Below, piece by piece: positions 1 to 6,756 of a stretch of 18,090 bases of DNA. Both the position numbers and the translations under genes were made by a program. The DNA is from Desulfobacterales bacterium. GTDB lineage: Bacteria; Desulfobacterota; Desulfobacteria; Desulfobacterales; JAHEIW01. Below the pieces are notes generated by a model, which searched no databases, was not told the origin of the DNA, and saw only the letters and a program-made list of their open reading frames with translations. The stretch covers positions 1-18,090 of the forward strand of contig JAQYWI010000110.1 in NCBI GenBank assembly GCA_030145015.1, given 5' to 3'. How positions within the stretch are numbered: the first letter of the stretch is position 1; each line of letters begins with the position of its first letter.

Positions 1-94
1 CCATCATATCCTGTATTAGACCATCCCAATATATTCCTTTTAAAATTCCATATTGGTACCTTGAAAATATTTATGGGCGTCTAATCATATTAAA

Positions 95-946
95 ATGCGT
101 TATTTTGGGTTTCCTACGCAATCGTTCGCTCAGAGTCTGTCGCGTCATGCAGAAGCTGCGTCGAGCCAAGTTGCGGCAGGTGTGCGTGCCAAAAGCGCAA
201 CAGCAATTGGCGAAGTGGAACGCAGAACGCATGCTGAAAGTGAATCCGAATCACATTTTGAATCTGCCTCACGCACATTTAAAAACCCGAATCACTGCCA
301 TGCAGTTACGTTCTTGTTTTATAAAATTAACAAATTGCAACAGATTAAATTTGAGTTAGTTGCGATTGAACGTCGAGTCAACGATCCTACGGCACCGACT
401 GAAGCTGACAGGCTCATAGGTCCGGAAACAGCTGGTATGGTTGCTGTCAGACCACAAGCAGTTCTAGCAACCGACAAAAATCGTCTTGAGATAGAACGTA
501 TTGCCAGGGAAAGTACGATCGAAAGACAGCGAGCTGCTGTAGGTTTAGCAGGAGGTGAGGCTGTTGGCGGTCTTAAATTTATGGCCGCAACAATCGACTT
601 CAGGAGGGGCCCTATAGGGCCCGAATTGAGGAAGGCCGCAATTCAAGAGGTTGACAAAGATTTAGGTAAAGCTAATTTGATCGATATCAAGACGGGTAAG
701 CCAACTAAAGAAATCATTGCCGAGCTGTCGTGGGAGCGTGATGAATTAATTCCAACTCCAGGGTTGCTCGTGAAAAGTTGCATGGACGATTGTAATATTT
801 GTGAACCAGCGTTGATAAAGGAGAGAGAGCTTGATATTGAGCGAAAGAACTTGGAGAACGAATTGCTCAAACGCCAGATCGAGTTGCTCGAAAAATCGCA
901 GGAATACCGTTGTTGTCCAAAAAGTTCTGAAGAGGAGAACGAATAG
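95..946 (+). CDS. Uncharacterised protein with CxxxCxxC motif and C-terminal coiled coil, probably 5'-truncated
   Basis: No function can be assigned. The 283-residue product starts abruptly in what looks like the middle of a larger alpha-rich protein (Ala/Gln/Glu-rich residues 10-55). It continues through a hydrophobic beta-like stretch (about 67-92), and ends with a cysteine motif (C229, C233, C236), a strongly charged coiled coil (about 242-270) and a CCP motif (C273-C274). The ATG at 95 has no Shine-Dalgarno sequence, and an in-frame TGA lies at 62, so the original start has probably been lost. I recall similar C-termini (coiled coil then RCCP) in uncharacterised proteins, but cannot name a family. 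The protein shares Cys-rich CxxCEP-type segments with the protease encoded at 6757-9282, so it may belong to the same system as the operon from 2093. A perfect 16-bp palindrome lies inside it at 607-622. An intact short protein using a weak start is the alternative to a 5' deletion. Confidence 0.55.
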   Translation: MRYFGFPTQSFAQSLSRHAEAASSQVAAGVRAKSATAIGEVERRTHAESESESHFESASRTFKNPNHCHAVTFLFYKINKLQQIKFELVAIERRVNDPTAPTEADRLIGPETAGMVAVRPQAVLATDKNRLEIERIARESTIERQRAAVGLAGGEAVGGLKFMAATIDFRRGPIGPELRKAAIQEVDKDLGKANLIDIKTGKPTKEIIAELSWERDELIPTPGLLVKSCMDDCNICEPALIKERELDIERKNLENELLKRQIELLEKSQEYRCCPKSSEEENE

Positions 947-1050
947 ACACCTACTTGGTAAATAGTGGCAAACCGTTTTTGGATTCTACGGATTGTGGAA
1001 AAAGCTTCATTTGAAGGAAGACGAACTTGACTGGACACCTTGCTAAAAAA

Positions 1051-1170
1051 TGAGTGGTCAGATACTTCTGGATTAATTCCCCAACTAATCCGAAAAAGGA
1101 GGTAATCATGACCACTCAAGAAAAACTGGTTAGCCGCAAACTGAGCATAATCGAACTTGCAGAATTTTGA
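1051..1170 (+). mobile_element. IS481-family transposase relic (5' end only)
   Basis: A strong ribosome site (AAGGAGG, 1096-1102) precedes an ATG at 1108. It opens a 20-codon frame reading MTTQEKLV...LAEF before a TGA at 1168-1170. This closely resembles the N-terminus of IS481-like DDE transposases, where the sequence would continue into a helix-turn-helix. Everything after codon 20 is missing, so the element is dead. A 10-bp inverted repeat (1051-1060 with 1109-1118) pairs the region before the ribosome site with the start codon, which could have limited translation in the intact element. The family assignment rests on recall of a short peptide. Confidence 0.55.
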
Positions 1171-1298
1171 AGCCGGGTTGAATCCGTGAATCATGAATCA
1201 GGGTCGGGCCAGGTTATCATTTTGTTTTTTTAAGAATCCCAAAAATAGCTTTTATTTTGTCTTAGATTTGCCTTTTTAGGACTAAAAGTGATCGTTTA

Positions 1299-1333
1299 AA
1301 AACAGAAAAGCCGCAGCCTACTCAGGCTGCGGC
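1299..1333 (-). terminator. Rho-independent terminator on the minus strand, downstream of a tRNA fragment
   Basis: A perfect 10-bp GC-rich stem (1310-1319 with 1324-1333) closes a 4-base loop. Read on the minus strand, the stem is followed by CTTTTCTGTTTTT, a classic U-rich tail. On the plus strand the following bases are mixed A/T, so termination is expected mainly for minus-strand transcription. It lies 10 bp beyond the CCA end of the tRNA-Leu 3' fragment, the usual position for a tRNA gene terminator. Confidence 0.75.
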
Positions 1334-1343
1334 AATTTAATTG

Positions 1344-1366
1344 TGGTGCCGAAGGCCGAAATTGAA
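1344..1366 (-). other. 3' fragment of a tRNA-Leu gene, possible attachment-site remnant
   Basis: On the minus strand the 23 bases read as a T-loop (TTCAATT), the 3' half of a T-stem (TCGGC), the acceptor 3' strand CTTCGGC, then ACCA. CTTCGGC-ACCA is typical of bacterial tRNA-Leu. Upstream of the T-loop the sequence (AATTT) can no longer pair with the T-stem, and no anticodon or D arm follows, so only the 3' end is present. A terminator lies immediately downstream. Short tRNA 3' ends of this type are what tyrosine-recombinase elements leave at an att boundary. No integrase gene is in the window, and a decayed tRNA gene is the alternative. Confidence 0.6.
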
Positions 1367-2080
1367 AAATTAATAATGATATCAAATAGTTAATAAAATC
1401 AAAGCTAGTTTAAGCGATATTAAGCTAGTTTTTGTACAGTCCTGGCTGCATATTCGCATATCAACTGCATATATCTATCCATTATTTCTTGAGCAGAGAT
1501 TTAATTATTAAAAATTGTCTTATTTATTAAAGTTACATTACAAAAAATAATTTTATCTCAATATAACCTTTTGTTTTTTATATAAGTTTTTTCATTTTTC
1601 TCTTGACATGAGGAATCGTATTTGTTTATAGAAGTATTGATAAATAGAAAATCGCCGAATATAAACCGTCCCCCCATTTTCTGACGTATAGGAGGTAAAA
1701 ATGCTTTAAGGCATCCAAAACTCCATTCATAGTTAAGGAATGGGGTTTTTGTTTGTTGACTAACTCTATAGCTCATCCTCTACGATTTTAATACTAATTC
1801 TCTTTGACCCCTACACCTGAATAAATTAAATCGATTAATTGATTCCTGGTCTCCACCGTTATCTGCATCTGCCTTACGGTCTTCTCTTCTTTAGATTACA
1901 ATTTTAGGTGAATCGAAAGGACCTTGCCGTATAAAAAGAGAGGCGTTCTCATTATTCTATTATGTTACAGCAAAAAACAGACTTATGAAATGTATAAATA
2001 GTACGGACGTACCCATTGTTCGTCTTCATTGTTTCAACAAATTTTATTGAAGTATCAAATGCATCAGAACAGGTTCAGAT
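1367..2080. other. Gene-free AT-rich stretch upstream of the operon
   Basis: No convincing gene is seen. The stretch holds a 10-bp direct repeat AAGCTAGTTT (1402-1411 and 1422-1431) and an abandoned translation start at 1690-1709. It also has a weak promoter-like pair before the operon (TTGTTT at 2029-2034 and TATCAA at 2053-2058, 18-bp spacing) that I would not rely on. A 72-codon minus-strand frame at 1558-1776 resembles nothing I know and has its ribosome site fused to the start. Confidence 0.5.
1690..1709 (+). promoter_or_regulatory. Ribosome site followed by a two-codon open frame
   Basis: AGGAGG (1690-1695), a 5-base spacer and ATG-CTT-TAA (1701-1709) form a textbook translation start that stops after two codons. 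It is either a decayed gene start or a coincidence. Confidence 0.3.
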
Positions 2081-2086
2081 AGGAGG
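2081..2086 (+). promoter_or_regulatory. Shine-Dalgarno site that fixes the operon's first start
   Basis: AGGAGG ends directly before the in-frame TTG at 2087 and lies six bases before the ATG at 2093. This places the real start at 2093. Confidence 0.8.
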
Positions 2087-2092
2087 TTGATT

Positions 2093-2920
2093 ATGGCATT
2101 TACCAACAACTGCGATCTATATGCTGCGATACATGAGGATGGCGTAAATCGAGTCATTCAACACATCAAACGCCAAAGACCATCATGGTTTAATTACGCC
2201 ACTGCTGATGTGATTAACAATCGCGAACTGTGGTGTGTATTAGTGGAGCACACCAATGATGTAACGAAATATGGAGACCCCTTGTTCACTGAAATGCCAC
2301 CCCTCCCAGTGCTCGGCACGGACTCACCTCCAGTTACCCTCGGATTCTGTGTGCAAATCATCAAAGCTATGATCGATTTCCATCCCAGCAATGTCATATC
2401 GCTACCCCGCGAGCTTAATCCACCGTTAACAAGGCAAAGCTTCGCACTCAATTTCAAAGTGTGTGGTGCCATCGCATGCCCTTCTGAAAATGATCTCGAG
2501 GCAATCCCCGTCCAGCCACCAACGCGTGCGCCAGATGAAAAAAAGCCGACTATCCCCCCACCAGTTCAAGTTCGAGGGCGAATGAATTGTTTCTGTCTTG
2601 ATGTCTTTGTTGTCGGGCATTTCGATCGTGATTTCCTCACAGGGGAGGAAAAATTGCTGGGAAAGGTTGACGATATCGAGATCGTAGATATCGAACCAAA
2701 AGGTCTTGAGGAAAACATCGAATGTTATTTGAAGTCGGCGGTAACTCTTGTTCTTCGACAGAAGCTAGCAATACCCTTTGCAACATTCTTCGTGGACTTT
2801 CCGCTCTTCGGCTTGGGCACTGTTTCGCTGGCCCCAACATCTAATCCTCCAGTGCCAAGTAATCCTGCGGTTGAAGAAGACCAGCTCAAAGCTTTCATCA
2901 CAATGTCGGTGAGTCCATAA
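2093..2920 (+). CDS. Uncharacterised protein, possibly TULIP-like lipid-binding fold (first gene of operon)
   Basis: The 275-residue product has no signal peptide and no membrane segment. It opens with an amphipathic helix (about residues 12-36). Alternating beta strands follow (around 83-92, 117-130 and 161-175), with a proline-rich linker near 137-156. Near 195-240 there is a strand-helix segment of the 'EPKGLEENIECYL' type ending in alternating hydrophobics. A long N-terminal amphipathic helix wrapped by curved strands is how TULIP proteins (BPI, SMP and clostridial P47/OrfX folds) look. That is my fold impression, not a demonstrated homology. I recall similar two-gene pairs in other bacteria, all uncharacterised. 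It is the promoter-proximal gene of a compact operon with 12 bases to the next gene, and its neighbours suggest a hydrophobic ligand. Confidence 0.75.
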   Translation: MAFTNNCDLYAAIHEDGVNRVIQHIKRQRPSWFNYATADVINNRELWCVLVEHTNDVTKYGDPLFTEMPPLPVLGTDSPPVTLGFCVQIIKAMIDFHPSNVISLPRELNPPLTRQSFALNFKVCGAIACPSENDLEAIPVQPPTRAPDEKKPTIPPPVQVRGRMNCFCLDVFVVGHFDRDFLTGEEKLLGKVDDIEIVDIEPKGLEENIECYLKSAVTLVLRQKLAIPFATFFVDFPLFGLGTVSLAPTSNPPVPSNPAVEEDQLKAFITMSVSP

Positions 2921-2932
2921 AAGGAGGGGAAC

Positions 2933-3838
2933 ATGAACCATTTCACTATTGCATCCTCGGAAGCAGCCTTCAGGCAGCTATTTAAGCTTCTTCGAGACAA
3001 TTTCAGTTTTTCTGACTCCGGAGGTGATAATTTTGGTCCATTTTCGGCGAGCTACGAAATTGCATTTCACTTAGAAAAAGGGACGATTAAGCTAAACAAT
3101 GACGGTACCATTGAAGTCGAAGCCCTCGATATCGTATGGGACACGCTCAGGGTGGAAGTATGCTTTGATCTACCAGGTATTCACATCCCTGGTTTTTGCA
3201 TCATTCCTGATCCATGGAACGGTTGCCTCGTTGGCGTACCGTCGATCAACATCGGCGGTCCCATCTGCATTCCTTTAGACATGAGCGGACTGGTTAGCGA
3301 AATATCTGAGATTCGTGCAAGGCTGAATGCAATATATTTCATTGACCCGGGCCGACTGACGAGTTGGTCTGATTTAGAGGCCGAGATCAACGGAAAACCG
3401 AATATGTGGCAAATCTTTATCGATCCAGAATTTGTCAGCGTAGACCCAATTGATGTTCCCCACACAATCGGGAATATTTTCGAGAACCTTGTGGAGGATG
3501 CCATTAGGGATATGCTTCCGGGTGGGCTGTTTGGTTGGGTCGTTGACTTGGTTTTTGAATTGCTCGGTCCAATCATCGACCTTATCACGTCGGCCCTGGA
3601 CATAGTCGACACTATTGAGGATTTCATCCAAGATCTGCTTGGAGACCTTTTTGGCTTCCTCACGCTCATTGAGACAGTTGTTGCTGATCACTTTGCTAAA
3701 AAATATCCAATACTCAAATTCGAAGATCCTTATCCAATTCTAACCGATGGGAGCCTAATACCAGTAAAAATCCCACTTCGAGACTTAAAAGTGAATGTAA
3801 ACACTAATGAAATGATCATCACAGGAGATGTAGGTTAA
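2933..3838 (+). CDS. Uncharacterised protein, possible TULIP-like partner of the preceding gene
   Basis: A very strong ribosome site (AAGGAGGGG) precedes the ATG. The 301-residue product has no signal peptide. An N-terminal amphipathic helix (about 8-23) is followed by strands with alternating hydrophobics (about 39-85). A Gly/Pro/Ile-rich hydrophobic stretch follows (about 85-125). A long run of amphipathic and very hydrophobic helices occupies about 180-262. The end is a final strand pair preceded by a PYPIL...LIPVKIP motif. The helical run is rich in Leu, Ile, Phe and Asp and could bind lipid or membrane surface, but it is too acidic and interrupted to be an obvious transmembrane domain. 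Its general plan resembles the preceding gene (helix then curved sheet), so the two may form a heterodimeric hydrophobic-ligand carrier. That is inference. Confidence 0.75.
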   Translation: MNHFTIASSEAAFRQLFKLLRDNFSFSDSGGDNFGPFSASYEIAFHLEKGTIKLNNDGTIEVEALDIVWDTLRVEVCFDLPGIHIPGFCIIPDPWNGCLVGVPSINIGGPICIPLDMSGLVSEISEIRARLNAIYFIDPGRLTSWSDLEAEINGKPNMWQIFIDPEFVSVDPIDVPHTIGNIFENLVEDAIRDMLPGGLFGWVVDLVFELLGPIIDLITSALDIVDTIEDFIQDLLGDLFGFLTLIETVVADHFAKKYPILKFEDPYPILTDGSLIPVKIPLRDLKVNVNTNEMIITGDVG

Positions 3839-3840
3839 CC

Positions 3841-4530
3841 ATGAAATCATTAAATACAGCTCGCACTCTGTTTAGGCAAATAGGATTGGACAGTGGCTCA
3901 CTCACGATGCTCGGGATCGTGGTCAATAGCTTCAGCGATCCGGGTGAATATCGGGGCACCGTGTATAAAGAGGGTGAAAACAAGGGTGTGTTCTATATTT
4001 CGGTCGATAAAAACAGCCCTGTCGCTCAGGCCAATATCGATCTTGCCGCCGTTACAGAGTCCGCTCCAAATCAATCCGAAGAGGCTTGCAAATGTGCCGA
4101 ATTGGAGAACCGTTTCTCAGTTAATCCAAGAGGCTATGTGCTGTTCCATGTTTCCTGCGGCCCTGGTGGATATAACGTCCGCGTGCGAAAGGCCGATGAG
4201 GACGAGGACACAAAGATCTTCGACAGCCGGAAATTGAGCAAAGGAGCCATTTTTGCGGCTACAATCTTACGCCCTGGAAGTTACTCGGTAACCAATAAAA
4301 TGGGCAAAGGAAAGGCCGCAGTTGTTGTGTCCTATCCCAGAAAACATAGGAAGGCCTACCGGCCGCCGGAACCTGTCCGAGTCAAGACAAAGGCGGAAGA
4401 ATTTTATCCTAAGCTCATTAAGCTGAAGCCTGCTCAGGGGCTTATCTTTGAAATCGAGTCATCTGCGCGAATCAAGATCGATTTGATGGAGCCCGATGAC
4501 GGTCCAAAGAAATCACAAAAAGCCTCATGA
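3841..4530 (+). CDS. Uncharacterised beta-rich protein of the prenyltransferase operon
   Basis: I do not recognise a family. The 229-residue product has no signal peptide. Its first 70 residues contain short strands and the motif GEYRGTVYKEG. A C83-x-C85 pair precedes a beta-sandwich-like segment (about 92-165) containing a further C106 and ending in a strand of type AAVVVSYP. The C-terminal 60 residues are basic and then end in a charged tail. The Cys pair followed by a beta domain recalls the C-terminal layout of the protease at 6757-9282, but the similarity is weak. It begins two bases after the preceding stop codon and its own stop overlaps the next start (ATGA), so all these proteins are probably made together. 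Confidence 0.7.
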   Translation: MKSLNTARTLFRQIGLDSGSLTMLGIVVNSFSDPGEYRGTVYKEGENKGVFYISVDKNSPVAQANIDLAAVTESAPNQSEEACKCAELENRFSVNPRGYVLFHVSCGPGGYNVRVRKADEDEDTKIFDSRKLSKGAIFAATILRPGSYSVTNKMGKGKAAVVVSYPRKHRKAYRPPEPVRVKTKAEEFYPKLIKLKPAQGLIFEIESSARIKIDLMEPDDGPKKSQKAS

Positions 4531-5642
4531 GAGGATTCGAACAGGTTGAGAGCCCAATCACGGCGCGGGATGTGCCGTGGTCTGGAGATCCTGCCTTTTT
4601 TAGGGTTCGCCAGCAATTAAATCGTCTCACGAGGCGTCTTGACCTTAAAGACGTCGATGGATTGATTTTCCGCGCCTATGATGCCATCTGCGGCCATTCG
4701 TTGGATTTCTCACCCGGTGAGAGGCCTCCGGGATTCTCACGAATCAATGTGGATGGAACACCTTTTCAATACAGTGCCAACTTAGGTGTGCCCTTTCGTT
4801 CACTTCAGTTTCTGGGTGAAGCCGGTAGGCCCAATGCATCTGGAAACGAGCGTATTCGTGCCAGTCTTGAGTGCATCGCTTATATAGCGAGCATTTTCGA
4901 AGCTAACGCTGAATTTAAAACCGCCAGAGATCTAATATCAGACCTTGCCCCTGTTAAAGATCCCCAATTAATAACCGATCCCGCAGGAGCGTTTTGGATC
5001 GGCACCGCATTTGCTCCGGATCGAAATCCACAGCTCCGAATTTATATAAACGGACGCTGGGGTAACGAGAATGATCGATGGGCCCAGTTTCGTCTTTTTG
5101 CCTCACGCTTTGGCGTGTTTAATACATGGATTGAAGCGGAAAAGATATTAACACCAGAAGTAAAACCCTTGGGATGCGCCTTGACTATCACCCGAGGTTC
5201 AAATGTTACCGGTCGCATTTATGTAAGTGCCTATGGAAAACTTATCGATTATTATGAGAGACTCGCTCGAGCAGTCAGTGGTGATCAGTTCGCTAATGTC
5301 TTACACCAATATGCGGAGTGCTTGTTGGGAGCCGATATCAAATATCCAACTCCGACAGCCGTTTGCTCGTTTGGACTTGTCGAAGGCAAACCTCTTGACT
5401 TCAAATTCGAACTTTGCATCCATTGTCTATTTACAAACGATGTTGACGCAAGCGAAAGACTGAACGAATGTTTTTCATTAGCGTGCGTGGATGCAGTCGA
5501 TTACCGTCACCTGCTGGAGGTTCTTGCGGAGGGTAAATTAGACAACCAGGCTCTTCAACTACACTGTTACGCTGGTGTTGGAGTTCGCCAGGGGGAAAAG
5601 TATTTTTCTGTGTACCTAAAGCCTAAGCTCATTGAGGTATAA
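4527..5642 (+). CDS. ABBA-fold (DMATS/cyanobactin-type) prenyltransferase-like protein
   Basis: ABBA prenyltransferases attach an isoprenoid diphosphate to an aromatic acceptor such as an indole, tyrosine or phenol without a DDxxD motif. They use a ring of Lys/Arg-x-Tyr pairs on barrel strands to hold the diphosphate. This 371-residue protein shows that pattern: R171-I-Y173, R230-I-Y232 and a final strand ending S-V-Y363-LKP, which is the usual C-terminal signature. The early strand DGTPFQYS (about 76-83) matches the position where DMATS enzymes have a catalytic Glu after TPF/TPI; here it is Gln81. Length fits the family (300-450). Its start overlaps the previous stop, and the next gene begins at its stop codon. 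No indole or peptide substrate gene is evident. The fold call is moderately sure and the substrate is unknown. It could also be a diverged, non-catalytic member. Confidence 0.6.
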   Translation: MRGFEQVESPITARDVPWSGDPAFFRVRQQLNRLTRRLDLKDVDGLIFRAYDAICGHSLDFSPGERPPGFSRINVDGTPFQYSANLGVPFRSLQFLGEAGRPNASGNERIRASLECIAYIASIFEANAEFKTARDLISDLAPVKDPQLITDPAGAFWIGTAFAPDRNPQLRIYINGRWGNENDRWAQFRLFASRFGVFNTWIEAEKILTPEVKPLGCALTITRGSNVTGRIYVSAYGKLIDYYERLARAVSGDQFANVLHQYAECLLGADIKYPTPTAVCSFGLVEGKPLDFKFELCIHCLFTNDVDASERLNECFSLACVDAVDYRHLLEVLAEGKLDNQALQLHCYAGVGVRQGEKYFSVYLKPKLIEV

Positions 5643-5644
5643 TT
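5634..5644 (+). promoter_or_regulatory. Ribosome site and ATT start, TAATT stop-start overlap
   Basis: GAGGT (5634-5638) is followed by TAATT. TAA ends the prenyltransferase gene and the overlapping ATT (5642-5644) is the best-placed start for the next gene. One base changed from the common TAATG overlap. Confidence 0.5.
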
Positions 5645-6616
5645 ATCGAAGACATCAATGCATTAAATCGTTCTATTGCTGCAGGTCTAAACTATATCCT
5701 GGATTGTCAGTCAATTGATGGATCCTGGACAGACTGGAATCTGCCGCCTGGGAGTTCCTCTATATGGACAACAGCTTATGTAAGCTGCAAGCTTAATGTG
5801 CTCCCAGAGCATTTAAAAACCAAAGCTGTCAATCGGATAATGTTGGCAGCGCAATGGCTCCTCAATCAGCAGTTCTTCGATGGAGGATGGGGTTACAACC
5901 CATCGGTAGAGTCAGATGCTGATTCAACATCGTTTGTTATTCTCGCGTTGAGGAACAGTCTCCTCGAGGTGCCCGAAATAGCTTACGAACACTTGGTTCG
6001 CTATCAGCAACAGGACGGCGGGTTTTCCACTTATCTACCCGATAACGGATTTAGCTCTTGGACAATATCGCATCCCGACGTGACACCCGTTGCTCTCCTT
6101 GCATTGTTAACCAGATCTGGGCCTTACGAGACTGCTATCCGTCGCGGCATTGCTCAAGTTTGCCGACAGCAAACCACGGGCGGTGTATGGAATTCTTTTT
6201 GGTGGAATTCTTGTCTCTACGCAACAGAGGCATGCTTGTCTTTATTGCACAAAATAGGCGCGTCAAAACTGCTTTACTCTAGAATAACAAATATGAAGCC
6301 AACCAATGCCTTTGAATATGCCCTGTTAATTTCATCGATAATAAAATGCTTTCTTAGCACTTCACACACACTATTTAAGAGTTTGACTGACCGTCTCATA
6401 CTGGAGCAACGAGCAGATGGAAGTTGGAAAAGCGAGCCAGTACTCAGAATTACCCGGCGTGATTGTTTCAAACCATGGTCTGATCCTGATCCTGGTCCAT
6501 TGTTTTCGGATTTCAGGAGGTTGTTCACCTCCGCGACCGTCCTTAATGCCCTGTCGTGTGCTTACAAACTGGTATCAAATGAGCAATTTAATAATGGTCA
6601 ACCATACAGACTCTGA
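5642..6616 (+). CDS. Squalene-cyclase/prenyltransferase-repeat protein (terpene-cyclase fold)
   Basis: The 324-residue product is an alpha/alpha-barrel protein of the terpene cyclase/PFTB repeat superfamily. QW-like repeats are visible: QSIDGSW (23-29), QQFFDGGW (about 76-83), QQQDGGF (about 122-128), a QQTTGGVW segment and EQRADGSW near the C-terminus. In place of the class II cyclase DxDD it has D92-A93-D94-S-T, a version common in stand-alone bacterial members whose chemistry is unclear. No ATG, GTG or TTG precedes codon 53 (GTG at 5798). Yet residues 12-52, including the first QW-like repeat and a WTTAY motif, are plainly part of the fold, so the ATT at 5642 (or ATC at 5645) is preferred. 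It follows an ABBA prenyltransferase with a one-base overlap, so it may cyclise or bind the prenyl chain that enzyme adds. It is shorter than squalene-hopene cyclases (about 630 residues), consistent with a single barrel. Confidence 0.7.
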   Translation: MIEDINALNRSIAAGLNYILDCQSIDGSWTDWNLPPGSSSIWTTAYVSCKLNVLPEHLKTKAVNRIMLAAQWLLNQQFFDGGWGYNPSVESDADSTSFVILALRNSLLEVPEIAYEHLVRYQQQDGGFSTYLPDNGFSSWTISHPDVTPVALLALLTRSGPYETAIRRGIAQVCRQQTTGGVWNSFWWNSCLYATEACLSLLHKIGASKLLYSRITNMKPTNAFEYALLISSIIKCFLSTSHTLFKSLTDRLILEQRADGSWKSEPVLRITRRDCFKPWSDPDPGPLFSDFRRLFTSATVLNALSCAYKLVSNEQFNNGQPYRL

Positions 6617-6756
6617 CTACATAGTTGGTTTGAATTGGCTAAAAGATTACAAATGGAAAAATTAAAGGCGTTATTTATGGTTAATTCTCGAGTCTCCAAA
6701 CCTTCTTAATTCCAAATTGACAGAAAAGTAGAGTTATCACCAAAGGGAGGTGGAGT

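Noticed and set aside
643..1194. 183-codon minus-strand frame
   Set aside because: It is antisense to the coiled-coil gene with a Ser-rich, low-information product and no ribosome site.
1558..1776. 72-codon minus-strand frame in the AT-rich gap
   Set aside because: The AGAGG site touches the start codon, the product resembles no family, and the composition is that of the surrounding gap.
3181..3691. Overlapping antisense frames in the second operon gene
   Set aside because: They are shadows of a well-supported sense gene with a strong ribosome site.
6653..6709. 18-codon frame (start MEKLKALF) between cyclase and protease genes, considered as a peptide precursor
   Set aside because: It has no ribosome site and no recognition or core motif, and is too short to support.
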